Below are positions 24,677 to 35,768 of a stretch of 64,000 nucleotides of DNA, in pieces. The notes below the pieces were generated by a model that saw only the letters and a list, made by a program, of their open reading frames with translations, was not told where the DNA came from and did no database searches. This DNA is from Alisma plantago-aquatica (Eukaryota; Streptophyta; Magnoliopsida; Alismatales; Alismataceae), in NCBI GenBank assembly GCA_963693085.1, contig OY856413.1, forward strand, positions 466,111,379 through 466,175,378, read 5' to 3'. Both the position numbers and the translations under genes were made by a program. Position 1 is the stretch's first letter. Every line of letters begins with the position of its first letter.

Positions 24677-24737
<61 letters not shown>
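24677..24737. repeat. (TA)n(TG)n compound microsatellite
   Basis: An uninterrupted TA run followed directly by about twelve TG units. A second, similar compound array lies at 25,057-25,133. Confidence 0.95.
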
Positions 24738-25053
24738 CTAGAATTCAGTAGACTCATTTCTTCCTAGTACTATATAAGTTTACTAACGAGAAAGAGGTAG
24801 ACAATCTCAACCTGAATGTCTAATAAGCTTATGTATCAATTACCAGGAAACATATACAGTGTTATGTAGGTATGTTAATATGTGTATGCTAATCACATGT
24901 ATAAAAATATGCTTAATTTTTTTTGAACCTAAGGATGGGTTAATACATTGAATATTTATAATATTTTAATAATAATGGGAATGATTTAAGATCAAAAACC
25001 GATCCATAATAGTAATGTAGTTTGTTTGAGACATAATACTAGACTTATTTATA

Positions 25054-25056
<3 letters not shown>

Positions 25057-25110
<54 letters not shown>

Positions 25111-25133
25111 CTCTGTGTGTGTGTGTGTGTGTG
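25057..25133. repeat. (AT)n(GT)n compound microsatellite
   Basis: About 25 AT units, then TTGTCTC, then about eleven GT units. It ends precisely where the Y1 LTR starts (25,134). Confidence 0.95.
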
Positions 25134-27138
25134 TGACATTCGTCTCGCAAAAATAAGATTAACCAAAGCGGAAGCGAATTCTTAGTAGCAGAATTACTGA
25201 AAATCGCTAAAAATTAAAACTTTTTGCATTGAGATCCACAAATTGTAGAACTCTTTCATAAAGAAACAAGATAAGTTATTTACATTCTGATTCATCAGTA
25301 CATCTCTATATCATCTCTTCTCGAGAGTCACAACATTGACTGCCCTGTTAAACTGTACATAAGCAGTATACAAAATCTTGAGGCATTAAGACAAAAATCT
25401 CAGATTTATACCAAACCATCTACAGACGCCTAGGACCTGAGATTACAGAGACGACACAGAGGACTCTCTATATACAGAACCTAACAGACAATATCTCCAC
25501 CTGAGGATCACTGCTGTCCTTGTTGTTGTTGCTGCTACTGTGGCTGCTCACCCACTGAAGGGTTTCTTCTTCCTCAGCGTCTACCTAAAAAGTTGAATCC
25601 TATGGGGTGAGACAATTGAAAATTGTCCCAGCGAGAGTTATAACTCTCCGCTAGAAGAATTGTTATTGCAGATAATAGAATAACACTGAGTAGTAGAAAT
25701 ATAAATATTCAACAGTCATTGAACAAGATATGCAGAGCAGTATTCTCTATGCAATCATTTCAATTATAACTTGATTGAGCAGCAAGTCATTCATTTAATA
25801 AGGAATATAAAGAACATGTATATTATTTATCCAACTAGGACATATAAACAATTTATTATCAATCATTGTTTCTCGTAATTCAACCCTAAGCAAATATGCT
25901 ACACGGCTAATTACATTTTATAAACAAACTTATGCCCTAAGGAGATGAGGTATACCGCTCATACTCCAACCGACCATTGCGAAATTGAAATTGGTACCAT
26001 ACATAGGTCATCAGAAGAGTCGGATTTCTATGACCTCATCTTCCTCAGTCAGAGTGAGGAACAACATGCAGGACATCTTGTGTCTCTTCTATATATATAG
26101 CTTTCCAGGGTATACTGGAAACTTTGCTATTAGAGTTAAAGTGGCATGCTGTACTCTCTTCGCAATCGAGGGATTTCTTGTTTATCTCACATCGATTCGA
26201 CATTAACATCATCATCGGGAGGTTAGTATTACATCATCCTGGCATATACATATAATGAAGGATTGAGATATTTAATGTTTATCTCACATCAATTCCTCCA
26301 TTAGGGCGTAAGGATATTCACGCCCATTACCCCCACATACTCAAAATTATGCTCTCTGGGAGTTCCGTTAGGAAACCCTGTTTCACCATCACCCAACTAC
26401 TGACGATGATGGATCTATGGTCAGGGATCTACATGATATCATTTCACTTGATTATTTAAGTACATTACAACATTCTTTAAGCAACATGCATGTATTCAAA
26501 CATAAACCTTAGTAACCATTACTATAAAGAATGAGTACCATTTCTATCAAGTTCATTTCATATCTTTAATAGCATTGGGAACTCAATCCCTTATCATCTC
26601 ATCATTATGATTCAAGAACATGGGTATTCAAACCCTTAGATCATCAATATACTTGTTACCACTCTAATAGGTAATATAATGCCATCAAGTCATTTGACAG
26701 TGTAAACATGATAATTGCAGTGCAGGAATTTCACATGGATCTTACAACCTATCAATTTCTTTTGTTGCCTTTTCACTAGGAACATAACATTTCATTGCTT
26801 ACATAGCTCATAAAGTACATTCAATAAACGAATCATCATAGCTCATACCTGGCTCTGTTCAATATCTCATATAACCTGCATGGTTAGTACAAATGATAAT
26901 GGATACATCAATTTCATATCAGCATAATGCAAAACAATCATAACATCACCATTCATGGGATTACACCGCTATGCCCTTTCTAGGGTTAGGGTTTCCATTT
27001 TTAATTCAATTAGGGTTAATTATCCCCTTAGCTCAATTAGGATTAGGGACTCATCATTTCATTATCCAATCTTAGAGCTTCATGCTAAAAAGCATAACCC
27101 AGAATTAGGGTTTCACACTTTCATTCACCTTGATTGGA

Positions 27139-27478
27139 ATTAGGGTTTATTATTCACATTGCATCACCCTTGATTAGGGTTTACTATTCACATCACATCA
27201 CCCTAGATTAGGGTTTACTATTCACATTGCATCACCCTTGATTAGGGTTTACTATTCACATCACATCACCCTAGATTAGGGTTTACTATTCATATCACAT
27301 CACCCTAGATTAGGGTTTACTATTCACATCACATCACCCTAGATTAGGGTTTACTATTCACATTGCATCACCCTCGATTAGGGTTTAATATTCACATCAC
27401 ACCACCCTAGATTAGGGTTTACTATTCACATTGCATCACCCTTGATTAGGGTTTACTATTCATATCACATCACCCTAG
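27139..27478. repeat. Ten-unit 34 bp tandem array with telobox motif
   Basis: Ten contiguous 34 bp units, each beginning attagggttta. Two subtypes alternate irregularly: 'cattgcatcacccttg' and 'catcacatcaccctag'. Each unit contains AAACCCTAAT on the complementary strand. Homologous to the three 40 bp units at 60,221-60,340 in Y2. Confidence 0.95.
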
Positions 27479-27928
27479 ATTAGGAGTGAACATCAAAGTA
27501 CCTTGAATTAAGGTTTATCATGTCATCATTATGAATTAAGTTCATACCATCATCATACATTATGATTTCACCTATTAATGCCCTTAATTAGGGTTATGAA
27601 TCATTAACCATCATAATTAGGGTTTCATGATCTCACTATGAAGGATCATACCCTAATTAGACATTTATTCATATTAGAAGTCCAATACTTAATTATCATT
27701 CATGTAGGAAAGTCTTCTCTCCCATCTTCTATAAGATGATGCTTAGAATTGACATTTGGGTTATGTCATAATCATCAAGGATTAATCATTCAAGGGTAGT
27801 AATCACCTTATCTCATTAAGATACAATTTCTATAATCATCTTTGATTACATCATATATTAATGCATTAATCAATTTGTCCTTTAACCACTTTAAATACCC
27901 ATGAGGTTTTAGTTAGTTATCCACCAAA

Positions 27929-29110
27929 CGGTCTTGGTCACATAGACCCGAAACGGTCTTGACCAAAACAGACCTCAAACGCTCTTGCACTAAAAATCTC
28001 CAAACGGTCTAAGACCATTTAGACCTCCAAACGGTCTTACACAAACCACTGAAACCGTTTGGTAAAGTGCAACTTCAAGATCGTTTGCTAAAGTAACTTA
28101 TTGAAACCGCAAGACCTCAAATGGTTTGGGATCGTTTGGTGCCAAACAGTCTTGAGACCATTTGGACTCAAACAGTCTTGATACCATTTGGTCCAAACCT
28201 CCTCAAAATTGTAAGTACCAAAGTTGGTGTCAATTAGTCAAATCAATTTAGGGTTTCCATTGTTGATTCCTTCAATTATTGAATCTATGGAACTACTCAT
28301 CAATTGGACCTATCACCACACATCAATTGAGTTAACATTCAACTGATTTGACCCTCGTTTGACCCTCAATTGATCATCTATTAGGGTTTGAATCAATTGA
28401 ATTAGGGTTTGGAATCGATGACCTTTCAACATTAATCAATGTGAACCTAGTTGCTTTGAAACTATTGAACCATCATCCAAATTCGGCATGACCTAACCCC
28501 AAACGGTATTGAGGTCATTTGGATGATCTCCAAAAGGTATTGAGGTCATTTGTATGACCTCCAAACGGTCTTGAGACCGTTTGCCCAAGTCAACATCAAA
28601 AACCAAGTCAACCAATTAGGGTTTGGCTCATTGAATTGATCACCAAATCAGCAATTGATTGTACTTCAACTTTGAACCTTTAGATCTTCAAACACCAAAC
28701 CATAGTCAACCATAGACCTCCAAATGGTCTTGGGTGACCCCCAAACGGTCTTGAGACTGTTTGGGTGATATCCAAATGGTTTTGAAACCGTTTGGGTCAA
28801 TCAACCCAAGTTTCAAACTCAATCAATTATCAAATCAGCAATTAACCCAATTAGGGTTTCGGTGATTGTTGGACCTTCAACTAGTGAACCGATAGAAGTT
28901 AATTAATAATTATTAATGGATCATTAACCTAGATCATTTTCAATAGATATACAAATGGTCAACGCTAGTCAACACCACCAAATGGTCTTGGGACCGTTTC
29001 CCTCCATGCGGTTTGGGTGAAACCGTTTCATTCCAAACGGTTTGAAACCATTTTCTGCCAAATGGTTTGGGAAACCGTTTGAGCAAGTTTTGAAACCGTT
29101 TGATAAATTA
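27929..29110. repeat. Field of interspersed CGGTCT/AGACCG palindromes (Y1)
   Basis: About 20 full or half copies of caaacggtcttgagaccgtt and variants, separated by 10-150 bp. Near-perfect dyads include 28,561-28,584 and 28,741-28,764. Many half-sites have decayed (aaatggt, aaacagt). This is the same family as 58,126-59,640 in Y2. Confidence 0.92.
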
Positions 29111-30503
29111 ACTTTTGGATAAGAATGTATGATGATGTCATGTTCGTCTTCCTTAGAACAACCAAGAACAGTTGCTGTTCTTTGTGTGAGTTTTAGCAAG
29201 AACTCAAAAGAGTATCAAAAGAAGAAAAGTAGCTAACGATTATTAAAGGAATGGATGCATTAGCAATGCTTAAGGGTTAGAGTTATAAAACCCACCTCTA
29301 GAACTGATCTAAAGCTCCAAGCCCCACGTCTTTAATGGTGGATGGAGTTCCAGCAGTCGTCCAAGGTCTATCCTTCAACTTTTGGATGAACAACTTGGCT
29401 AGAAATGGAAATCGGGTGAAGAAAACCAATAATTAACCATTGCTTTAGGGTTTCCACCATGAATATGAGGTAGAAGATGATCAAAACTCACCTACAGATT
29501 AGAGTCATCCTTCCTATGCTCCTGAGCTCTTCTTGGTTGGCCAAAGCAGGTTGATAAGAGAAAAACTAAGGAAACAGTTCTCATGTATATTGGAAAAGAT
29601 ATACATAAGGGATATGTATATGGGTTTTCACGAAAAGAGAAATATAAAAGTATTTTCTTTTATATCCAACTAATTTCCACCAAAGCCTCCTCCATTCCTT
29701 GGTCACGAAGCCACCTTAATTCCTTGCAAAAACTCTCCATTATCCAAGAATTAATGGAAAAGGAATTAAGCATCTTAAAGAGTTTTACATTAATATCCAT
29801 CCTTTTAGTGGATATTACTTTCTATTATGATAATGTGAGTTGGCTTCCACTCAACCAAGATCTTTTTGTGCCCAAGCAAGGCACAAGCTCGTCCAACACT
29901 ATTGCAAACACATCCCTCAACTTTTGATTGAAGGGCTCCTCAATTAATTTATTTCTTTTTGCATTAATTAAATTAAGGAGCCATTTATGCTTAAATCTGA
30001 TTATTTTAAATGTCAAGATTCTCTTTCCTCCATGATAATTCAAATGAGGCGCCCCTCACATTTTATTTTCTCTACTTGATTCCAAGAAACATGAGAGACC
30101 CTCTAGAGGTGATATTTTGCATATTGAACCCTAGGTTTTGGGTAATTTGCACATTACACCAAAACTAGGTTTTAATGCACAAGGGTTGCTCTACAAGCTT
30201 TATCTTGGTGCCCAAGCTTGTGGAAACCATGCCACTACATCATATTCATTCTTATGATGTCTAGACATCAGGGGAACATATTATCATGTGCATTTTTCAA
30301 GTTAACCCCTCAACTTGTGTAATTTGCAGTTTAGTCCAATTTTAACAAAACAATGTTTCAACATTATTCAAAAAGGACTGAAATTGAAATATAAGTTCCT
30401 CAAAAGCCTTAATTACTTTTCAAAGTATAAGAGCAAGCATGTAATCAACTTAATTAGGCAAAACACCTAGGGTTAGTACTTAACCCAGGTCAGGGATGTT
30501 ACA

Positions 30504-32635
30504 ATATATATATCATTACAACTTCAATAATTATTAAGAATTATATACGCCTTTCTACAAATTTAACCCTACACATTTCCTAGTAAGGATATCTGGATAA
30601 TAGTATCTTAAATGTTAAATATATTGAACCATATAAATCTCTAGTAAGGTTACATAGGTAAGTAATATATTCAATCCCAATGACTAGATAGAATTATATT
30701 GTATATAAGAGAGGGAGAAACATTATTTGATCTAACAAAATAATTGAGTGATATTGATTTTATATATAAACTAGTTGAAAATCTAAATTCAATATAAATG
30801 GGAATACACATGGAATATAGAAAAACTAAATCCTAAGTAAAATAAACAAAAATTTATTCCAAGCTATATAGTGACAAGTATTTATCCACATTTGTGGATC
30901 TCTCCATTTTGATTAAATTCTTGGAGCTAGACACATGGAATTCACAATTTTGCATACTTTGATTCAAAGGTACAAAAATTCTTTTTTGAATTGGAAGGAT
31001 ATTTCTCTCATTGATTGCATGCATGATTAGATAGGTTGGTCAACCCTAAAACCTTATCCTTCCTCTTTAAAAGGTCACTGAACCTGGAGAATAGTAACAC
31101 AATGTTTAAACATCAAAGAAGGGAAAGGTAGTGTTGGTAGTTTAGTGGAATTACGCTTTCATGCCTTTACGTAGAGTTAAAGGACACATGATTCCTCATT
31201 ATACTGGGAATCTTAGTTGGTTTGTTTTTATTCTCTGTAGGAGAAAACACATGGCTTCCCCAACAACTAGACATTAACGTGTGCTATCAATGTGAAAATT
31301 GAACTACTAGTCTCAATTTGGATATTAAATCCTATTGAAGTTGAAACCCACTGTTACCATTTGATACTTGCCTATATTGTTTATTTTTTACATTATTTCA
31401 TAAAATACTTTGTAGATAGGTTCATAATTGTACTTTGCAAAAATCAATTTTCTGCCAGTCATTTGATTGACCTATGTTTTCCTTATGGGATCCATGTGTG
31501 GTTTTATTCCCTTTGAGGAATTCATGGATAGGTGATATAAGAAGACCTAGAAGAGGCGTGCAGGAGCTGCCACATGCAGGAGCTACCGCATGATGACAAT
31601 TTGATATAAATCATTCCTTTTTCTTAAAATTTTTAACTATATGTATTAGCATCCAGGAGTATTGATGTAAAGCATGTTATTAAGAAGTTTTTTTCTATTA
31701 TTTGATGCATTTTTTTAAATATTTCATCGTAAGAATAAGGTCTTCAGACTACCATATGAAATGGGGTGAGTATGATTTTTCAAAGGGCACCACAGTTAAT
31801 TTTCAGCCCATTAAGGTAGAGATTAGGTTGAAACATGCTTTTTAAAAACATATCAAGTTTGGGCAAATTTAACCAAAATGGTGCCAAATGACCCTATTCA
31901 CATCAAGATCTATACTACAAAGAAAGAAATAGTCTGAAAGTAAGTCTTATACACAACCACACAAGAAATGACTAGAACTTGAATGCAATGAAATGTAATC
32001 GATTGACATGATAAAAGTGAAAAAGTTTAGAAAATATTGACAAGTTATACAAAAGATGCAAGAACATAGACTAAATGGCATGCAAGTGTGTAATGATTAA
32101 CAATGAAAGTATAGCTAGACCGGTAAGATGGTTAGTCGATCATCTAGGGGAAAATATTAGAACAAGGATCAAAATGAAAAAATGGCTCACCATCTTATTA
32201 CCACTAGCTTTTAAACCATGTTGTCCTCAACATGATATAAAATCTTAGAATGTTACGGTAATGACCTTGGAGCTTTGAAGACTAATATTCAAGGTGGTGG
32301 GATTTGTGCACAACACAAGTGGGGTGGCCCATGACCAACAAAGTCATTGTATGGATAAATACTATTTTAGTTGGCTCTCACCACGACCATGATGAAGAGA
32401 ACATTTGTGGTGGCCAATTTCCTTTAGATTTTAATTTTAGTTCAATATTCTTTTTCTTCTTATTTTGGAAATCCACATTGGTTAACCACTCCATGCATCA
32501 TTATTCAAGCTAAATTCCTATTTTATGACAAATCAAAATCAATAAAACTATCAAGTATTGCATGTGTGTATGTGTTTCTTGGAAAGCATAAAAAAAGAAG
32601 TATACGTGAAAAGAAAGGCTCAAGTGAGAAAAATC
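30504..32635. other. Unassigned AT-rich sequence
   Basis: No gene recognised. The only local structure noticed is a short direct repeat 'gcaggagctRccRcatg' at about 31,559-31,592. ORFs up to 74 codons have no domain signal. Confidence 0.4.
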
Positions 32636-32639
32636 TCAA

Positions 32640-33110
32640 ACCAACATGTGTTTCCTCCCACTGGTGCTAAGTTTTGTTCCTTTAGTCATGCATATGATTC
32701 CTTCAATCAAACAACCATTGGAAAACTTTATGACCACCTTTTTAAAGTAAAGGTCTTTCTCGTTTGCATTCAATAGTTGTTCCTCATCCCATTGATCATG
32801 TGGGTCCTCAAAAGGACCATCTTTGTCTGTTTCCTTCTCTTCCTCTTTCATGAAGGTCACTATCATTATACTAGTGAGCACATGACACCTGATGTCAATA
32901 ACAACATCCTAAAGATTATAGGAATCTTCTTGTCCTCTAGTTCCATATCATGAACAATGAAATCCAATAGGAAAATGATGTCATTTTTTGTCTATCACCA
33001 CTAACACATCATCCACCCTTCCTCTAGGAATTTTGATAGAATGATTCGCCTCAACTTCTTGCCAAATAATTAATGGCATCTCATCTTTCTTCCAAATATT
33101 ACCAGATAAT
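32640..33110 (-). pseudogene. Possible Ty3/gypsy protease fragment
   Basis: In pieces, the minus strand near 33,060-32,900 reads HSIKIPRGRVDDVLVVIDK, then PIGFH / DFIVHDMELEDKKIPII. This resembles the retropepsin segment of Athila/Tat-like elements (SI.PRG.V.DVLV..D...FP.DFIV.D.E......PIILGR). It is followed by an acidic 81-codon ORF (32,881-32,636) without a known domain. It sits at the wrong end of the adjacent minus-strand pol, which already has its own protease at 35,570-35,220, so it probably belongs to a second fragment. Homology is weak. Confidence 0.4.
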
Positions 33111-33184
33111 GTGGCCCCCAGTTAGGCCCAAATGACATCTCATCTTTTAGAGCTCATGTGGCCCCCAGTTAGGCCCAAATGACA
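33111..33184. repeat. 27 bp direct repeat, 47 bp period
   Basis: The same 27 bp (gtggcccccagttaggccca...) occurs at 33,111-33,137 and 33,158-33,184, exactly at the junction between the two minus-strand protease/pol fragments. Confidence 0.9.
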
Positions 33185-35765
33185 TTGTTCTAGACTGAGA
33201 GAATCTTCCTCTATGGAGATACACCAGACATAGAGACCATATAACATAGCCTGAATAGATAAGGCTCATCCAAGTAGTAATGATAGATGTATGCCATGAA
33301 ATTCTTCCTCTCATTCTCTGTGTGATATGGATGAAACACCCCTATAGCTAAATAAGTTGTATAATTAGCATACCACAGGGTAAATTGGTACCTTTAGCAG
33401 GTGGTCATTAGGCAAAGAGTCATTGATGGGGACTGTGTTAGAATCTTAAATATACAATCGGCTGAGATGATCAACAATGACATTTTCAGTTCCCTTCTTG
33501 TCCTTTATTTCAAGATCAAACTTGTGCAAAAATTGGATCTTTCCGATCAATATGGGCTTAACATACTTCTTGGCCATGAAATATGATCAGTTTAGGCAAT
33601 CCCTTACGATCCTATTAGAAGTAGTGAAATTTGTTGAAGGCATAGACAAGATCAATGGGCTCCTTTTTAGTGTCTTCATAATTCCTCTACGTGTCATCCA
33701 ACATCTTGTTGGTATAGTAGATGACATGATTCTTCTTGTCTATGCACTGCCCCAGAAGTACACCTACAGAATAGTCACTGGCACCACACTTGATCTCAAA
33801 GGGAATAGACCAATATGGGGAACGTAGGATAGTGTAGAAATGAGAGCTTCATTCAGGGTGTTCAAGCTCTTCATACAGTCAGAGTCAAAGAGGAAATCCA
33901 CTTACTTCTAAATAAGATTCATAAGAGGCTTAGTGATCTTACTAAATTCGTGAATGAATTTCCTAGAGAACCTGACATGTCCTAGGAATGCCTAGACTTC
34001 TTTGACAATAGTGGGAGGATATATATTGGAAATCCCTTCAAACATTTCCTTGTCAACTTCAATGCCTCTGGAACTAACATGATGTCCTAGAACAACGCCC
34101 TCCTTCGGCATGAAGAGGAATTTTTCCAAGTTAAGCACCAAATGTGCTTCTTCACAACATTCTAGGACTAATGAGAGATGGTGTAGGCATGCATAAAAAG
34201 AATACCATATATGGAGAAGTCATGAATGAAGACTTCCATCATCTCAATCAGGCTGAAAAAGATTATGGACATGCAAAGATGGAAGGTAGTTAGTGCATTG
34301 AATTGTCTGAATGGCATCCGATAGAGATCATACGTGCCAAAGGGATATGTACATGTAGTCATTTCTTGATTGTTGTGGTGAATTGAATCTAGTAGAATCT
34401 GTTGTATCCATAAAAGTAACAAAAGTACTCATGGTGTGCAAGTCCCTCTAGGACTTGATCAAGAAAAGGGAGTGAGAAGTGTTCCTTTTGAGTTGCCTTT
34501 TTGATCTTATAGGAGTTGATGCACATGCACCACCTAATTATAGTGTGGATGGGGCTACGCTCATTCTCTTATTCAGAACAATTGTAGTGCCTACTTTCTT
34601 TAGAACTACTTGCATAAAACTCACCCACAGTGAATCAAAGATGGGAAGGATGATCCTGGAAAGTTGTATCTTTATCACTTCCTTGTGCACAACCTCCTTG
34701 ATAATCAAGTTAAACTTGTGTTAAGGCTCGACGAAGGGCTTGTACTATTTGACCATGTCAATTTGGTGCATGCAGAGGGCTTTTCTAACTAGACTGAGAT
34801 AAGTCATTTTGTAGCCCAATGCCCGCTGTCTCTTCCTTAGTTCAGTAAATAGCTTGTTCTCTTGCTCGACTATGAGGTCAGCATTGATGATGATTGGGTA
34901 TACCTTCTGCCTATCTAGGAATCCATATGTGAGCTTCAGGTAGAGGCTTCATTTATGGTGTAGTGGGTTTCTTACATTATTATTCAACAATAGACATGGA
35001 CCTTAGCTCTTCAAATTTATCATTAAGGTCTTCATTGGCATTATCTAAGTGGAAAAGGATCTACTCCACCTATTCATCACTCACCTCATGAGCATTGCGG
35101 TCAACTGTCACTATCTCAAAAGGGACTTCAGGATTAGTCATCTAATGACTTAGTTGCACCATCTTTCAATAAGGAAGAAGTGCTCTTGAATAGAGGGCCC
35201 TTTAAGACTCTAAAAGACCTTGAAGTCAATCGTGTCTTACCCTAGCCGTGGTGTTAGGATTCGAGCTTCAAAATCAATGAGGGATCTGGCTTTTGCAAGA
35301 TATGGGTGCCTAAATACGAGGGGGACATCAAAGATCCTCCTTTATGCCCATGATGATAAAGTCATAGAGAGATTATGATTTGGGAACCACTCTCATTGGG
35401 ATTTCTTATATATCTACATAGGGTCGGTCATAGAAGAGTTAGAAAATTGAATTACAGTACTAGTTGGGACGATGCTAGTGGTGAATCCAAATATTTTTTT
35501 ACAAACTACATGACACCATAGAAATGCTCACCCTAAGATCAGCTAGACCTTTTTGGTATGTGGGGTCCCCAAAAAGCAAGAGATGTTGAAGGATCCCAGT
35601 TTTTTTAGTTTTCTCGGCATCTTGATTTGGATGATGTCTAATGCCATTTTTGCTACCTTTATAGTACGAACTTCCTTTGTTAGGTACTAGCGAGTGAGGA
35701 GAGCTCTAAAGAACTTGGTCCATAAGGGAATTTGTTCCAGAGCATCAAGGAAGGAACTATCAACA
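33185..35765 (-). pseudogene. Athila/Tat-like gypsy pol remnant (protease-RT-RNase H)
   Basis: On the minus strand from 35,765 downward: SFLDALEQIPLWTKFFRALL and MPRKLKKLGSFNISC (pre-protease), GLADLRVSISMV (about 35,560, protease DLGAS site degraded to DLRVS), then pieces of RT (INADLIVEQENKLFTELRKR at ~34,880; SLVLECCEEAHLVLNLEKFL at ~34,180; GVVLGHHVSSRGIEVDKEMF at ~34,100). RNase H-region fragments (FSKITKPLMNLI, FDSDCMKSLNTLNEALIS) lead to LDEPYLFRLC near 33,270, just before where integrase should start. It parallels 44,640-48,260 of the plus-strand element but is more decayed. No gag, integrase or LTRs of its own were identified. Confidence 0.8.
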
Positions 35766-35768
35766 TGT

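Larger units (their letters stand above)
25134..30503 (-). mobile_element. Long LTR of family Y (Y1), 5.4 kb, minus orientation
   Basis: Minus-strand start TGTAACATCCCTGACCTGGG at 30,503 and end ...GAATGTCA at 25,134 correspond to Y2 (56,917-61,923). Shared blocks include 'ctctcgctgggacaatt' (about 25,620-25,645 on the opposite strand), 'tgagacaatt', and 'gggttttataactcta' near 29,280. The long LTR fits the Tekay/Del-type chromoviruses, and the gag-pol attached to Y2 supports that. Inside are a 34 bp telobox array (27,139-27,478) and the palindrome field (27,929-29,110). The flanks (gtgtg / atata) do not form a target-site duplication. There is no attached internal region, so this is a solo or broken LTR. 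No protein gene was recognised inside. Confidence 0.85.

Noticed and set aside
27139..27478. CRISPR-like array
   Set aside because: Units are contiguous 34 bp tandem repeats with no unique spacers, in a plant retrotransposon LTR.
26970..27480. Interstitial telomere tract
   Set aside because: TTTAGGG occurs once per 34 bp unit embedded in unrelated sequence, not as head-to-tail heptamers.
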